Shown: positions 7,031 through 13,963 of the stretch, one piece after another
Layout: every line of letters begins with the position of its first letter
Numbering within the stretch: the first letter of the stretch is position 1
Assembly: GCA_035690495.1 (NCBI GenBank)
Contig: DASSKK010000109.1
Coordinates: 1 to 64,000, forward strand
Source: DASSKK01 sp035690495
Lineage (GTDB): Bacteria > Actinomycetota > Actinomycetes > Propionibacteriales > Nocardioidaceae
DNA: 64,000 nt
Direction of reading: 5' to 3'
Notes under the pieces: generated by a model
What the model saw: the letters and a program-made list of their open reading frames with translations, nothing else
Database searches by the model: none
Told to the model about the DNA's origin: nothing
Position numbers and translations under genes: made by a program

Positions 7031-8224
7031 CTACTCGACGGGCAGGCCGAGACCGCGGGCGATGAGCATCCGCTGCACCTCGGAGGTACCCTCGCCGATC
7101 TCGAGCACCTTCGCGTCGCGGTAGAAGCGGGTGACCGGATACTCCTCCATGAAGCCGTAGCCCCCGAACACCTGGGTGGCGATCCGGGTGGCGGTGACCG
7201 CTGACTCGGTGGCGTAGAGCTTGGCCACCGCGGCGGCCTGCTTGAACTCGGTCATCGGCCGGCCCGCGTCCTTGAGTGCTGCGGCCTTGTAGGTCAGCAT
7301 CCGGGATGCGGCGAGCATCACCTCCAGGTCGGCGACCTGGAAGGCCACCCCCTGCTTGGCGCCGATAGGGACTCCGAACGTCCTGCGCTGGCCGGCGTAG
7401 GCGACCGCCATGTCCAAGCAGGCCTGGATGCAGCCCACCGAAAGCGCGGCGATCGCGACCCGCCCGTCGTCCAGGGTGGCCAGGAACTGCGCGAACCCGC
7501 GGCCCCGCTCGCCCAGCAGGTTGCCCTCCGGGACCCGAGCGCCGGTGAACGTGAGCGGGTGGGTGTCCGAGGCGTGCCAACCAAGCTTGTCGTAGGCCGG
7601 CTCGGCGGTGAACCCCGGTGTGTCCGCCGGCACGATGATCGTGGAGACCTCGGGCCTCTGCGTGCCGTCCGAGCCCGACGAGACCCCCGTCCGGGCCGTC
7701 ACGGTGACCAGGGAGGTGATCTCCGAACCGGAGTTGGTGATGAACTGCTTGGCGCCGTCGATCACCCACTCGCCGTCGACCAGCTCGGCCTTCGTGGCAG
7801 TCGCAGCGGCGTCCGAGCCGGCGCCCGGCTCGGTGAGCCCGAAACCGGCCAGCGCACTGCCCGACACCAGGTCCGGCAGCCAGGTCGTCTTCTGCTCCGC
7901 GGTGCCGAAAGTCAGTATCGGGTTGATGCCCAGGCCGACTCCGGCCTCCAGGGTGATGCCCACCGACTGGTCGACGCGGCCGATCTCCTCGATCGCCAGG
8001 CACAGACTCGTGAACGGCCCGTCGGCGTCGTCGAGCCCGGCGCCGCCGTACTCCTCGGGAGCGGTGAGCCCGAACAGGCCGAGGTCGCCCATCTTGTGCA
8101 CCACGTCGGTGGGGAAATGGTGCTCGCGGTCCCAGCGTGCCGCGTGCGGGGCGATCTCGGCCTCGGCGAACTCCCGGACACTCTTGCGGAACGCCTCGTG
8201 CTCGGCGGACAGCTCGAAACTCAT
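7031..8224 (-). CDS. Acyl-CoA dehydrogenase (short/branched-chain type)
   Basis: An FAD enzyme of about 397 residues introducing a 2,3-double bond into an acyl-CoA. GFGLTEPGAGSDAAATATKA is the FAD and substrate signature, QRRTFGVPIG is the second signature, and DAKVLEIGEGTSEVQ near the C-terminus carries the presumed catalytic Glu. The family usually has 380-400 aa. Two ATGs, at 8227 and 8224, start MMSFELSAEHEAF. AGGAG lies 5 nt before the second, so 8224 is preferred. The divergent MerR regulator and its operators resemble LiuR systems, suggesting leucine/isovalerate or related branched-chain acyl-CoA oxidation, but the substrate is not proven. Confidence 0.88.
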   Translation of the reverse strand: MSFELSAEHEAFRKSVREFAEAEIAPHAARWDREHHFPTDVVHKMGDLGLFGLTAPEEYGGAGLDDADGPFTSLCLAIEEIGRVDQSVGITLEAGVGLGINPILTFGTAEQKTTWLPDLVSGSALAGFGLTEPGAGSDAAATATKAELVDGEWVIDGAKQFITNSGSEITSLVTVTARTGVSSGSDGTQRPEVSTIIVPADTPGFTAEPAYDKLGWHASDTHPLTFTGARVPEGNLLGERGRGFAQFLATLDDGRVAIAALSVGCIQACLDMAVAYAGQRRTFGVPIGAKQGVAFQVADLEVMLAASRMLTYKAAALKDAGRPMTEFKQAAAVAKLYATESAVTATRIATQVFGGYGFMEEYPVTRFYRDAKVLEIGEGTSEVQRMLIARGLGLPVE

Positions 8225-8251
8225 CATCACTCCTCGCCCGGCTGGTTTACC

Positions 8252-8267
8252 CTTACGTGAACGTAAG
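8252..8267. promoter_or_regulatory. Operator 1 for the MerR (LiuR-like) regulator
   Basis: CTTACGTGAACGTAAG is a perfect inverted repeat with 7-bp arms and a 2-bp spacer. It sits between the divergent acyl-CoA dehydrogenase and MerR genes. It matches the TTACGT-N2-ACGTAA type of site that I recall for LiuR. Confidence 0.7.
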
Positions 8268-8282
8268 CCTAGGTCGCTTCCG

Positions 8283-8296
8283 TTGCGTAAGCGCAA
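8283..8296. promoter_or_regulatory. Operator 2 for the MerR (LiuR-like) regulator
   Basis: TTGCGTAAGCGCAA has the same 6-2-6 geometry as operator 1 with one mismatch between arms. It is centred about 30 bp from operator 1 and about 36 bp before the merR ATG, consistent with autoregulation. Confidence 0.55.
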
Positions 8297-8325
8297 AGCG
8301 CGACCCCGACCGCACGGAGCCGCCG

Positions 8326-8715
8326 ATGTCCAGCTGGTCGATCACCGAGCTCGCCGAGGAGTACGGCGTGACGCTGCGCACCCTGCGGCACTACGAGGAC
8401 ATCGGGCTGCTGTCGCCGGAACGCCGAGGCTCCGCGCGCGTCTTCCATCCCCGAGACCGGATCCGGGTGCAGCTGATCCTGCGCGGCCGCCGGCTCGGCT
8501 TCTCCCTGGCCGAGATCGCCACGATCGTGAACATGTACGACGAGCAGCCCGGCGAGGCGGGGCAGCTGGAGTACCTCCTGAGGCAGATCGAGGTGCGCCG
8601 CGCGGAGCTCGACCAGCGGCAACGCGACATCGAGGCCACGCTCGCGGACCTGGACCTGGTCGAGGCACGCTGCCGGGAGGACCTCGACCGGCTCGCCCGA
8701 GACCCGACGGGCTAG
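8326..8715 (+). CDS. MerR-family regulator, LiuR-like
   Basis: A 129-residue one-domain MerR regulator. It has the N-terminal winged helix-turn-helix (WSITELAEEYGVTLRTLRHY, residues 4-23), the second wing (GSARVFHPRDRIRVQLIL), and a C-terminal dimerisation coiled coil (about 80-120) rich in Glu and Arg. It lacks a long effector domain, as in LiuR regulators of branched-chain amino acid or fatty-acid breakdown. The start is the ATG at 8326, directly before the conserved helix-turn-helix. Divergent from the acyl-CoA dehydrogenase with two palindromic sites between them. The LiuR assignment is an inference from context, size and operator. Confidence 0.8.
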   Translation: MSSWSITELAEEYGVTLRTLRHYEDIGLLSPERRGSARVFHPRDRIRVQLILRGRRLGFSLAEIATIVNMYDEQPGEAGQLEYLLRQIEVRRAELDQRQRDIEATLADLDLVEARCREDLDRLARDPTG

Positions 8716-8744
8716 CCTCGCCCCCGGGCGGTGGGGTGGGCCTC

Positions 8745-8760
8745 TACATTGGGCGCTGTG
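8745..8760 (+). promoter_or_regulatory. Leaderless-type promoter of the membrane protein at 8758
   Basis: TACATT at 8745-8750 is followed after 7 nt by GTG at 8758. This argues against the in-frame upstream start at 8731, which would precede the -10 box. Confidence 0.5.
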
Positions 8761-9207
8761 TTCAAGATCCTGTTCGTCCTGCACCTGCTCGCAGCCATCT
8801 TCGCGGTGGGGCCGCTGATCCACGCCGCGACAACGGCCTCGCGTGGCATCCGACAAGGCAACCCGGCGGCCACGGCGTACTCCTCGCGGATGGCGAAGAT
8901 CTACGCCTACGTCTCGGTCCTCGTGATCGTGTTCGGCTTCGGGCTGATGTCGTCCACCTCGCCGTTCACCCACCAGGAGACGGCGTCGTTCACCGAGACC
9001 TGGATCTGGCTGTCGCTGGTGCTGTGGGCCGTCGCGGTCGCACTCACCCTCGGCGTCATCGCGCCCACCCTGGACAAGGCCACGGCCGCGCTCGGCAGCG
9101 GCGAGAAGGTGACGAACCTGACCGGCCGGGTCGCCGCCTCCGGTGGCGTGGTCGGGCTGATCTTCGCGGCCGTCGTGGTGCTGATGGTCTACCAGCCGGG
9201 AGGCTAG
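8758..9207 (+). CDS. Four-helix integral membrane protein (DUF2269-like)
   Basis: A 149-residue membrane protein with four hydrophobic spans: residues about 2-22, 46-66, 83-103 and 125-145. FKILFVLHLLAAIFAVGPL at the N-terminus and GRVAASGGVVGLIFAAVVVL at the C-terminus fit DUF2269-like proteins of unknown function. The start is set by a TANNNT box 7 nt before the GTG. It ends convergently with the antiporter gene across a small hairpin. No function can be stated. Confidence 0.65.
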   Translation: MFKILFVLHLLAAIFAVGPLIHAATTASRGIRQGNPAATAYSSRMAKIYAYVSVLVIVFGFGLMSSTSPFTHQETASFTETWIWLSLVLWAVAVALTLGVIAPTLDKATAALGSGEKVTNLTGRVAASGGVVGLIFAAVVVLMVYQPGG

Positions 9208-9217
9208 TCGACGGGCG

Positions 9218-9248
9218 CCGCGCCGTCTTCTATCTTGTTGCGGCGCGG
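9218..9248. terminator. Possible bidirectional terminator hairpin
   Basis: CCGCGCCG at 9218-9225 pairs perfectly with CGGCGCGG at 9241-9248 across a 15-nt, T-rich loop. It lies between convergent genes and overlaps the last codons of the antiporter. No poly-U tail is present, which is common in high-GC actinobacteria. Confidence 0.4.
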
Positions 9249-10702
9249 AACAGGGGTGCGAGGTCTGCGTCGTCGTCGGCGAGGGCGAGCACTTCGTCGC
9301 CGGCTTGGAGCGTGGTGGTGCCGCGCACCTGCATGAGTCGCCCGGCGCGGCTGACCATGCTGATCCAGACGTCCTCGGCGAGGGGCAGGTCGCCGATCGT
9401 CTTCCCGTCGGCGCTGGCGCCGGACTCCACGACGTAGCGGTGAAGGCCTTCGGGTTCGTCGCGGAACCGCATGCCGAGCGCCCACGGTTCGGGCTCGACC
9501 ACGCGCATCGGGACTCCCCACCAGCGGGCCAGCAGCGGCACCAGGCCGCCTTGGACCACGACCGAGACCAGCACGACCACGAAGATCACCGCGTAGATGT
9601 GCTGCGCGCCGGCGACACCCTCGACGAGCACGTAGGTGCCGAGCAGGATGGGTACGGCGCCCTTCAGCCCGGCCGCGAGCACGAAGGCCCGTTCGCCCCT
9701 CCGCAGCCGGATGGGGGCGAGCACCAACCCGACGAACAGCGGGCGGACCACCAGGATCAGCAGCGCCGCGAGGGCGATGCCGAGCCAGGCCCGGTCGCCG
9801 CCGAACGCCTGCGAGATCGGGATCGACAGGCCGAGCACGGTGAACGCGACGATCTCCGCGAGGCTGGCCACCGCCGAGGCGAAGCGCTCGATCTCGCGTT
9901 TGTACGGCGCCCGGGTGTCGCCGACCAGGATCCCGGCGACGAACACGGCCAGGAACCCGGAGCCGTGCGCGACGGTTACGACGCCGTACACCAGCAGAGC
10001 GAACGCCACGGTGCGCACCGAGTACAACGCCTCGTTGGGCATCGGCATGTGCTGGATCACCCACCGAAGGGCGTACCCGGCGGCCACGCCGAGCACGGTT
10101 CCGATGACCATCTGCAGCACGAACTCCACCACGCCGTGCCCGACGGCCGTCCAGGGTGAGCCACCGACGGCGCCGACCGCGCCGAGCAGGCTGATCATCA
10201 GCGCGATGCCGACGGGGTCGTTGGCTCCCGACTCACCCTCGAGGAGCGTGCCGGTGCGGCCGGCGATCTCGCGGCGGCCGAGCACGGAGAACACCACCGC
10301 CGGGTCAGTCGGAGCCAGGGCGGTGCCGATCAGCATGGCGGCAGTCCAGTCGAAGCCGAGCAGGTAGTGGGCGGCAACGGCCAACGGCGCCGCCGTGACG
10401 AACGTGCCGGCCACACCGAGCCAGACCACCCCGCCGGCGGCCGACCGGAAGCGCGACAGACCGATGTGCATGCCCCCGTCGAACAAGATCAGCACCAGCG
10501 CGACCGTGACGATCTGCTGGTCGCTGACGATGCTCAACGAGCCGAGCTGCGGGAAGATGTCGGCGATCACCGAGGCGGCGACAAGGAAGATCGCCGGCGC
10601 CGGCAGGTTCACCAGCGCGCTGACCCGGCTCGAGCCGACCGCGACCAGCAGGGCGAGCGCTGCCACCGCCACCACCACGGCGAAGGGGATCACGTCGTGC
10701 AT
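9230..10702 (-). CDS. CPA1-type cation/proton antiporter with TrkA-C domain
   Basis: A 490-residue protein. About twelve membrane helices cover residues 1-390 (Na+/H+ exchanger fold). The conserved GTALAPTDPAVVFSVLGR and GESGANDPVGIALM motifs carry the transport Asp residues. The C-terminal cytosolic part (about 400-490; GKTIGDLPLAEDVWISMVSR, LQAGDEVLALADDD) is a TrkA-C/RCK-C regulatory domain. This architecture is that of NhaP2/CvrA-like K+/H+ antiporters, so potassium efflux or pH and ion homeostasis is likely. The ATG at 10702 begins the first helix. A frame open to 10759 exists, but a TAGGCT box at 10768-10763 places the transcript start inside it. Confidence 0.85.
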   Translation of the reverse strand: MHDVIPFAVVVAVAALALLVAVGSSRVSALVNLPAPAIFLVAASVIADIFPQLGSLSIVSDQQIVTVALVLILFDGGMHIGLSRFRSAAGGVVWLGVAGTFVTAAPLAVAAHYLLGFDWTAAMLIGTALAPTDPAVVFSVLGRREIAGRTGTLLEGESGANDPVGIALMISLLGAVGAVGGSPWTAVGHGVVEFVLQMVIGTVLGVAAGYALRWVIQHMPMPNEALYSVRTVAFALLVYGVVTVAHGSGFLAVFVAGILVGDTRAPYKREIERFASAVASLAEIVAFTVLGLSIPISQAFGGDRAWLGIALAALLILVVRPLFVGLVLAPIRLRRGERAFVLAAGLKGAVPILLGTYVLVEGVAGAQHIYAVIFVVVLVSVVVQGGLVPLLARWWGVPMRVVEPEPWALGMRFRDEPEGLHRYVVESGASADGKTIGDLPLAEDVWISMVSRAGRLMQVRGTTTLQAGDEVLALADDDADLAPLFRAATR

Positions 10703-10762
10703 GGGCGGCTCCGGGGGTCGACGACGGGTCAGCCGACCAGACTTCCCGGCACACCGCACCCC

Positions 10763-10768
10763 AGCCTA
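10763..10768 (-). promoter_or_regulatory. -10 box of the antiporter gene
   Basis: TAGGCT on the minus strand. The transcript would start near 10756 and carry a leader of about 55 nt before the ATG at 10702. Confidence 0.35.
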
Positions 10769-10837
10769 ACGGAGCCCGGCCCCGTCCATCAGATATCGGG
10801 TGGCGCAACGATCCACGCGGCTGGTTGGGTACTCGCC

Positions 10838-10939
10838 ATGGTCGAGGTCAGCGAGGTCGATCCGCACGACGGCATCAACGAACGGTTCGGGTTCCGGCCA
10901 GTGGAGCAGACGCACGAGATGGAGTTGCGGATAGCCTGA
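10838..10939 (+). pseudogene. Possible C-terminal remnant of a GNAT acetyltransferase
   Basis: One frame in the 242-bp gap reads through EVDPHDGINERFGFRPVEQT and ends MELRIA before a TGA at 10937-10939. The INERFGFRPV stretch resembles the last strand-helix of GNAT enzymes (YERFGFRP). There is no matching N-terminal part upstream, and the -10 box of the next gene overlaps its end. This could be a decayed gene or chance. Confidence 0.22.
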
Positions 10940-10947
10940 CTCGGGTG
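10932..10947 (+). promoter_or_regulatory. Leaderless-type promoter of the acetyltransferase
   Basis: TAGCCT at 10932-10937 is followed by 7 nt and GTG at 10945. It fixes the start in a frame that is otherwise open to 10825. Confidence 0.5.
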
Positions 10948-11526
10948 TTCGAAGCGCGTCCGCTGACCCCAGGCACCTGGGCGGACCTGGAGGAGCTCTT
11001 CGACCTGCCCGGAGGGTCGATCGTGCGCGGCTGCTGGTGCATGTACTACCGCAGGAGCGGAAGTGTCTCGACCGCCAGGGACGCGGCGCCGGGGAACAAG
11101 CAGTCGCTGTGCGACCTGGTCGCCGGCGGAACGGTGCCCGGCCTCGTCGGCTACCTGGACGGCTCACCGGTGGGCTGGATAAGCCTCGGCCCGCGGGTGG
11201 ACTACGCGAGGCTGCGACGCTCGCCGATCATGAAGCCGGTCGACGACAAGCCGGTGTGGTCGGTGGTGTGCACCTATGTCGCGAAGGCGTATCGCGGCCA
11301 GGGGTTGCAGCACCGGCTGCTCGCCGCTGCGCTCGACTTCGCGCGCGACAGCGGCGTACGGCTGGTGGAGGCTTACCCGGTCGACAAGCCCGAGCGCAGC
11401 CACGACGGCTTCATGTTCTTCGGGTCGCGCAGCCTCTACGAGCAGGCGGGTTTCCGCGAGGTGGTACGCCGTTCGCCCACCCGGGTCGTGATGCGCCGCG
11501 GGCTGCGGCGAAGACGGATGCCATGA
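10945..11526 (+). CDS. GNAT-family N-acetyltransferase
   Basis: A 193-residue GNAT protein that would transfer an acetyl group from acetyl-CoA to an unidentified amine. WSVVCTYVAKAYRGQGLQHRLLAAALDFA contains the acetyl-CoA-binding R/QxxGxG/A loop (here YRGQGLQHRLL, about residues 113-123). FFGSRSLYEQAGFREV is the typical C-terminal part. The N-terminal RGCWCMYYRRSG is found in a subset of actinobacterial GNATs. The start was chosen by the leaderless-type promoter and the family start VFEARPLTPGTW. It stands alone between a divergent antiporter and the tetR operon. Confidence 0.78.
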   Translation: MFEARPLTPGTWADLEELFDLPGGSIVRGCWCMYYRRSGSVSTARDAAPGNKQSLCDLVAGGTVPGLVGYLDGSPVGWISLGPRVDYARLRRSPIMKPVDDKPVWSVVCTYVAKAYRGQGLQHRLLAAALDFARDSGVRLVEAYPVDKPERSHDGFMFFGSRSLYEQAGFREVVRRSPTRVVMRRGLRRRRMP

Positions 11527-11533
11527 AGCTCGC

Positions 11534-11571
11534 TTGACGGCGCATTGAACAATTGTTTAGCATATTGACCA
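11534..11571 (+). promoter_or_regulatory. tetR promoter with overlapping operator palindrome
   Basis: TTGACG at 11534-11539 and TAGCAT at 11558-11563 are 18 bp apart. Seven nt later comes ATG 11571. The perfect palindrome AACAATTGTT (11548-11557) fills the spacer just upstream of the -10 box, which would let the TetR product block its own transcription. Confidence 0.6.
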
Positions 11572-12194
11572 TGCGTTCAGCCACCGACGACCTCACCGCC
11601 GCGGCGAGCATCCGCTCCACGGCGATGCGGCTGTTCGCACAGCGGGGCTTCGCCGCGGTGACACTGCGCGAGATCGCCGCGGCGGCCGGCGTGTCCGCGC
11701 CGCTGGTGATCCACCACTACGGGTCCAAGCAGGGCTTGAAGGAAGCGGTGGACCGGCAGGTGCTCGGTGTGCTGGATGCCATCTTCGAGATGACCAAGCA
11801 GGTCGAGGACCTGACCGATCCGGCGCTGACCGCGGCCACCTCCCCCTTCGTGCAGCTGCTGGAGCGCGATCCGGACCTCACGCCGTACCTGCGCCGCCTG
11901 CTGGTCGACGGCGGCCCGGAGGCCGAGTCGCTGTTCCGACGGCTGTACGACGCGACACTGGCCGCCTTCGCGGAGATGGACGAGGGCGGGCTGGTGCGGC
12001 TCGGCACGGACCCCCAGGCGCAGGCGGCGTTCTTCTTGGCGAACGACCTCGGCGCCGTGGTGCTGCGCGAGCAGATCCGTGCCGTGGTCGGCATCGACCC
12101 GCTGAGCGGGCCGGGCATGGTGCGGTGGGCACGCACCGTGCTGGACGTGTACACCAACCCCGTGATGCGCCGAGGCGAGGAGCAGGATGACTGA
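11571..12194 (+). CDS. TetR-family repressor of the ABC exporter operon
   Basis: A 207-residue regulator. The N-terminal helix-turn-helix is GFAAVTLREIAAAAGVSAPL with HHYGSKQGL at residues about 28-62, and a ligand-binding helical domain follows. Its last 8 nt overlap the ABC ATPase gene and it heads that operon, so it most likely represses the exporter and responds to its substrate. The AT-rich promoter (unusual in this GC-rich window) holds a palindrome between the -35 and -10 boxes. The ligand is unknown. Confidence 0.85.
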   Translation: MRSATDDLTAAASIRSTAMRLFAQRGFAAVTLREIAAAAGVSAPLVIHHYGSKQGLKEAVDRQVLGVLDAIFEMTKQVEDLTDPALTAATSPFVQLLERDPDLTPYLRRLLVDGGPEAESLFRRLYDATLAAFAEMDEGGLVRLGTDPQAQAAFFLANDLGAVVLREQIRAVVGIDPLSGPGMVRWARTVLDVYTNPVMRRGEEQDD

Positions 12195-13134
12195 CAGTGC
12201 GCAGATCGTGAGCGTCGAGGCGCTCACGCGCAGCTTCGGGAGGCAGCGCGGCGTCTTCGACGTCGGGTTCGAGATCGGGCCGGGAGAGGTCTTCGGTTTC
12301 CTGGGTCCCAACGGAGCCGGCAAGTCCACCACGATCCGGCTGCTGCTCGGGCTGTACCGGCCCGACCGCGGGCGGATCCGCGTGTTCGGGCTGGACCCGG
12401 CCAAGGACTCCGTGGAGGTGCACCGGCGCACCGGCTACCTGCCCGGCGAGCTTGCGCTCTACCCGCGGCTGACCGGCGGGCAGCTGCTGGACAGGTTCGC
12501 GTCGGCCAGGAGTATGCGCGGCCCCGGCGAGCGCCGCTACCGCGACGATCTGGTCGAGCGGTTCGAGGCGGAGCTGGACCGGCCGCTCCGCACGCTGTCC
12601 AAGGGCAACCGGCAGAAGATCGGCATCGTCCTCGCCTTCATGCACCGCCCAGAGCTGCTCGTCCTCGACGAGCCGACGTCCGGGTTGGACCCGCTGCTGC
12701 AGGACGAGTTCGCCCGGCTGCTGCGCGAGACCGCCGACGACGGCCGCAGCGTGCTGCTGTCCTCCCACGAGCTCGACGAGGTGCAGCGCACCGTCGACCG
12801 GCTGGCGATCATCCGCGAAGGCCGGATCGTGGAGACTGACACGGTCGAGGGACTGCGCAGCCGCTCCCCGCGCACCGTCGAGCTCCGGTTCGCCTCGCCG
12901 GTCGACACGGACGCCTTCGCCGCCCTTTCCGGCGTACACGTCGTGTCCCGCGAGCCGGAGCGTGTGGTGCTCTCGCTGGTCGGACCGGTTGCGCCTCTGC
13001 TCCGGCTCGCCGCCGACCTGGACGCCGTCGACCTCACCGCCCGGCCGGCGGACCTCGACGAGCTGTTCTTGACCTACTACCGGAACCAGGAGTCCGACCG
13101 TGTCAGGTCCGAAGCCCGCTCGCCCGTCGCTTGA
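12187..13134 (+). CDS. ABC transporter ATP-binding protein (drug-exporter type)
   Basis: A 315-residue ATPase. Walker A is GPNGAGKST (residues about 39-47), the signature is LSKGNRQKIG (about 138-147), and Walker B is LLVLDEPTSGLDPL (about 157-170), followed by the H-loop SSHELDEVQRT. The C-terminal extension of about 90 residues resembles DrrA/CcmA-type export ATPases. It overlaps both tetR (8 nt) and the permease gene (35 nt), so the three are translated together. It powers the adjacent ABC-2 permease. Confidence 0.92.
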   Translation: MTDSAQIVSVEALTRSFGRQRGVFDVGFEIGPGEVFGFLGPNGAGKSTTIRLLLGLYRPDRGRIRVFGLDPAKDSVEVHRRTGYLPGELALYPRLTGGQLLDRFASARSMRGPGERRYRDDLVERFEAELDRPLRTLSKGNRQKIGIVLAFMHRPELLVLDEPTSGLDPLLQDEFARLLRETADDGRSVLLSSHELDEVQRTVDRLAIIREGRIVETDTVEGLRSRSPRTVELRFASPVDTDAFAALSGVHVVSREPERVVLSLVGPVAPLLRLAADLDAVDLTARPADLDELFLTYYRNQESDRVRSEARSPVA

Positions 13135-13912
13135 CCTCGCCCGCATCGACCTGCGGCTGCGCCGACGTTCGCTGATCGGCTACGCGATCGGGATGGCCAT
13201 CTACGCGTTCGTGATCGTCGCGCTCTACCCGACGTTCAAGGACGACGCGATGCTGGACGAGTTCACCCAGAAGAGCTCCAAGCTCGCCGCCCTGTTCGGG
13301 GCGAGCGGGTCGCTGACCAGCCCACCGGGATGGTTGAACGCGAACCTCTACGGCAACTTCGTGCCGCTGATCATCCTGCTGCTGACCATCGGCTACGGCG
13401 CGCACGCGATCGCCGGCCAGGACGAGGACCTCACCTTGGGGCTGGCCGCCACGCTGCCGGTGTCCCGGCTCAGCATCGTGCTCCAGAAGTTCGCGGTGAT
13501 GTGCCTGGTCGCGGTGCCGGTCAGCGTGGTGACGATGCTGGTCGTGCTGGCCGGGCGGCACTACGAGCTGCCGATCGGCACCGGTCCCCTCGTGGGCATC
13601 ACCGTGGGCGCTTGGCTGCTGGGGGTGGACTTCGGGGTGCTCGCGCTGCTCCTCGGGTCGCTCACCGGCAACCGCGGCCTCGCGCTGGGCGTCACCTCCG
13701 CAGTCGCCGCCGCGGCGTACCTGATCAGCTCGCTCGCCCCGGCCATCGACTGGCTGCGCCCGGCCCGGTTCGCCTCCCCCTTCTACTGGGCGGTCGGGAA
13801 CGGACAGGTCGTGGACGGGCTGGGCGTCGGGTCCGCCGTCGCACTCGTGGCGGTCGCGGTCGTCCTCCTGGCAGCCAGCTGCGCGGCGTTCTCCCGGCTC
13901 GACGTGCACTGA
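13100..13912 (+). CDS. ABC-2 type exporter permease
   Basis: A 270-residue membrane subunit with six hydrophobic spans, the first at about residues 25-43 (LIGYAIGMAIYAFVIVALYP) and the last at about 240-262. The large loop after helix 1 and paired spans fit ABC-2 permeases. The GTG at 13100 lies inside the end of the ATPase gene. A single permease gene implies a homodimer. With the TetR regulator this is a typical antibiotic or lipid exporter cassette of unknown substrate. Confidence 0.85.
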   Translation: MSGPKPARPSLDLARIDLRLRRRSLIGYAIGMAIYAFVIVALYPTFKDDAMLDEFTQKSSKLAALFGASGSLTSPPGWLNANLYGNFVPLIILLLTIGYGAHAIAGQDEDLTLGLAATLPVSRLSIVLQKFAVMCLVAVPVSVVTMLVVLAGRHYELPIGTGPLVGITVGAWLLGVDFGVLALLLGSLTGNRGLALGVTSAVAAAAYLISSLAPAIDWLRPARFASPFYWAVGNGQVVDGLGVGSAVALVAVAVVLLAASCAAFSRLDVH

Positions 13913-13947
13913 GCCGCGGTCTCTCGGGGCCATGCGGGCTCAGGCAA

Positions 13948-13963
13948 TAGAGTGCGGTTCGTG
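13948..13963 (+). promoter_or_regulatory. Leaderless-type promoter of accA3
   Basis: TAGAGT at 13948-13953, 7 nt, then GTG at 13961. An in-frame GTG at 13952 falls within the box and is rejected as the start. Confidence 0.55.
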
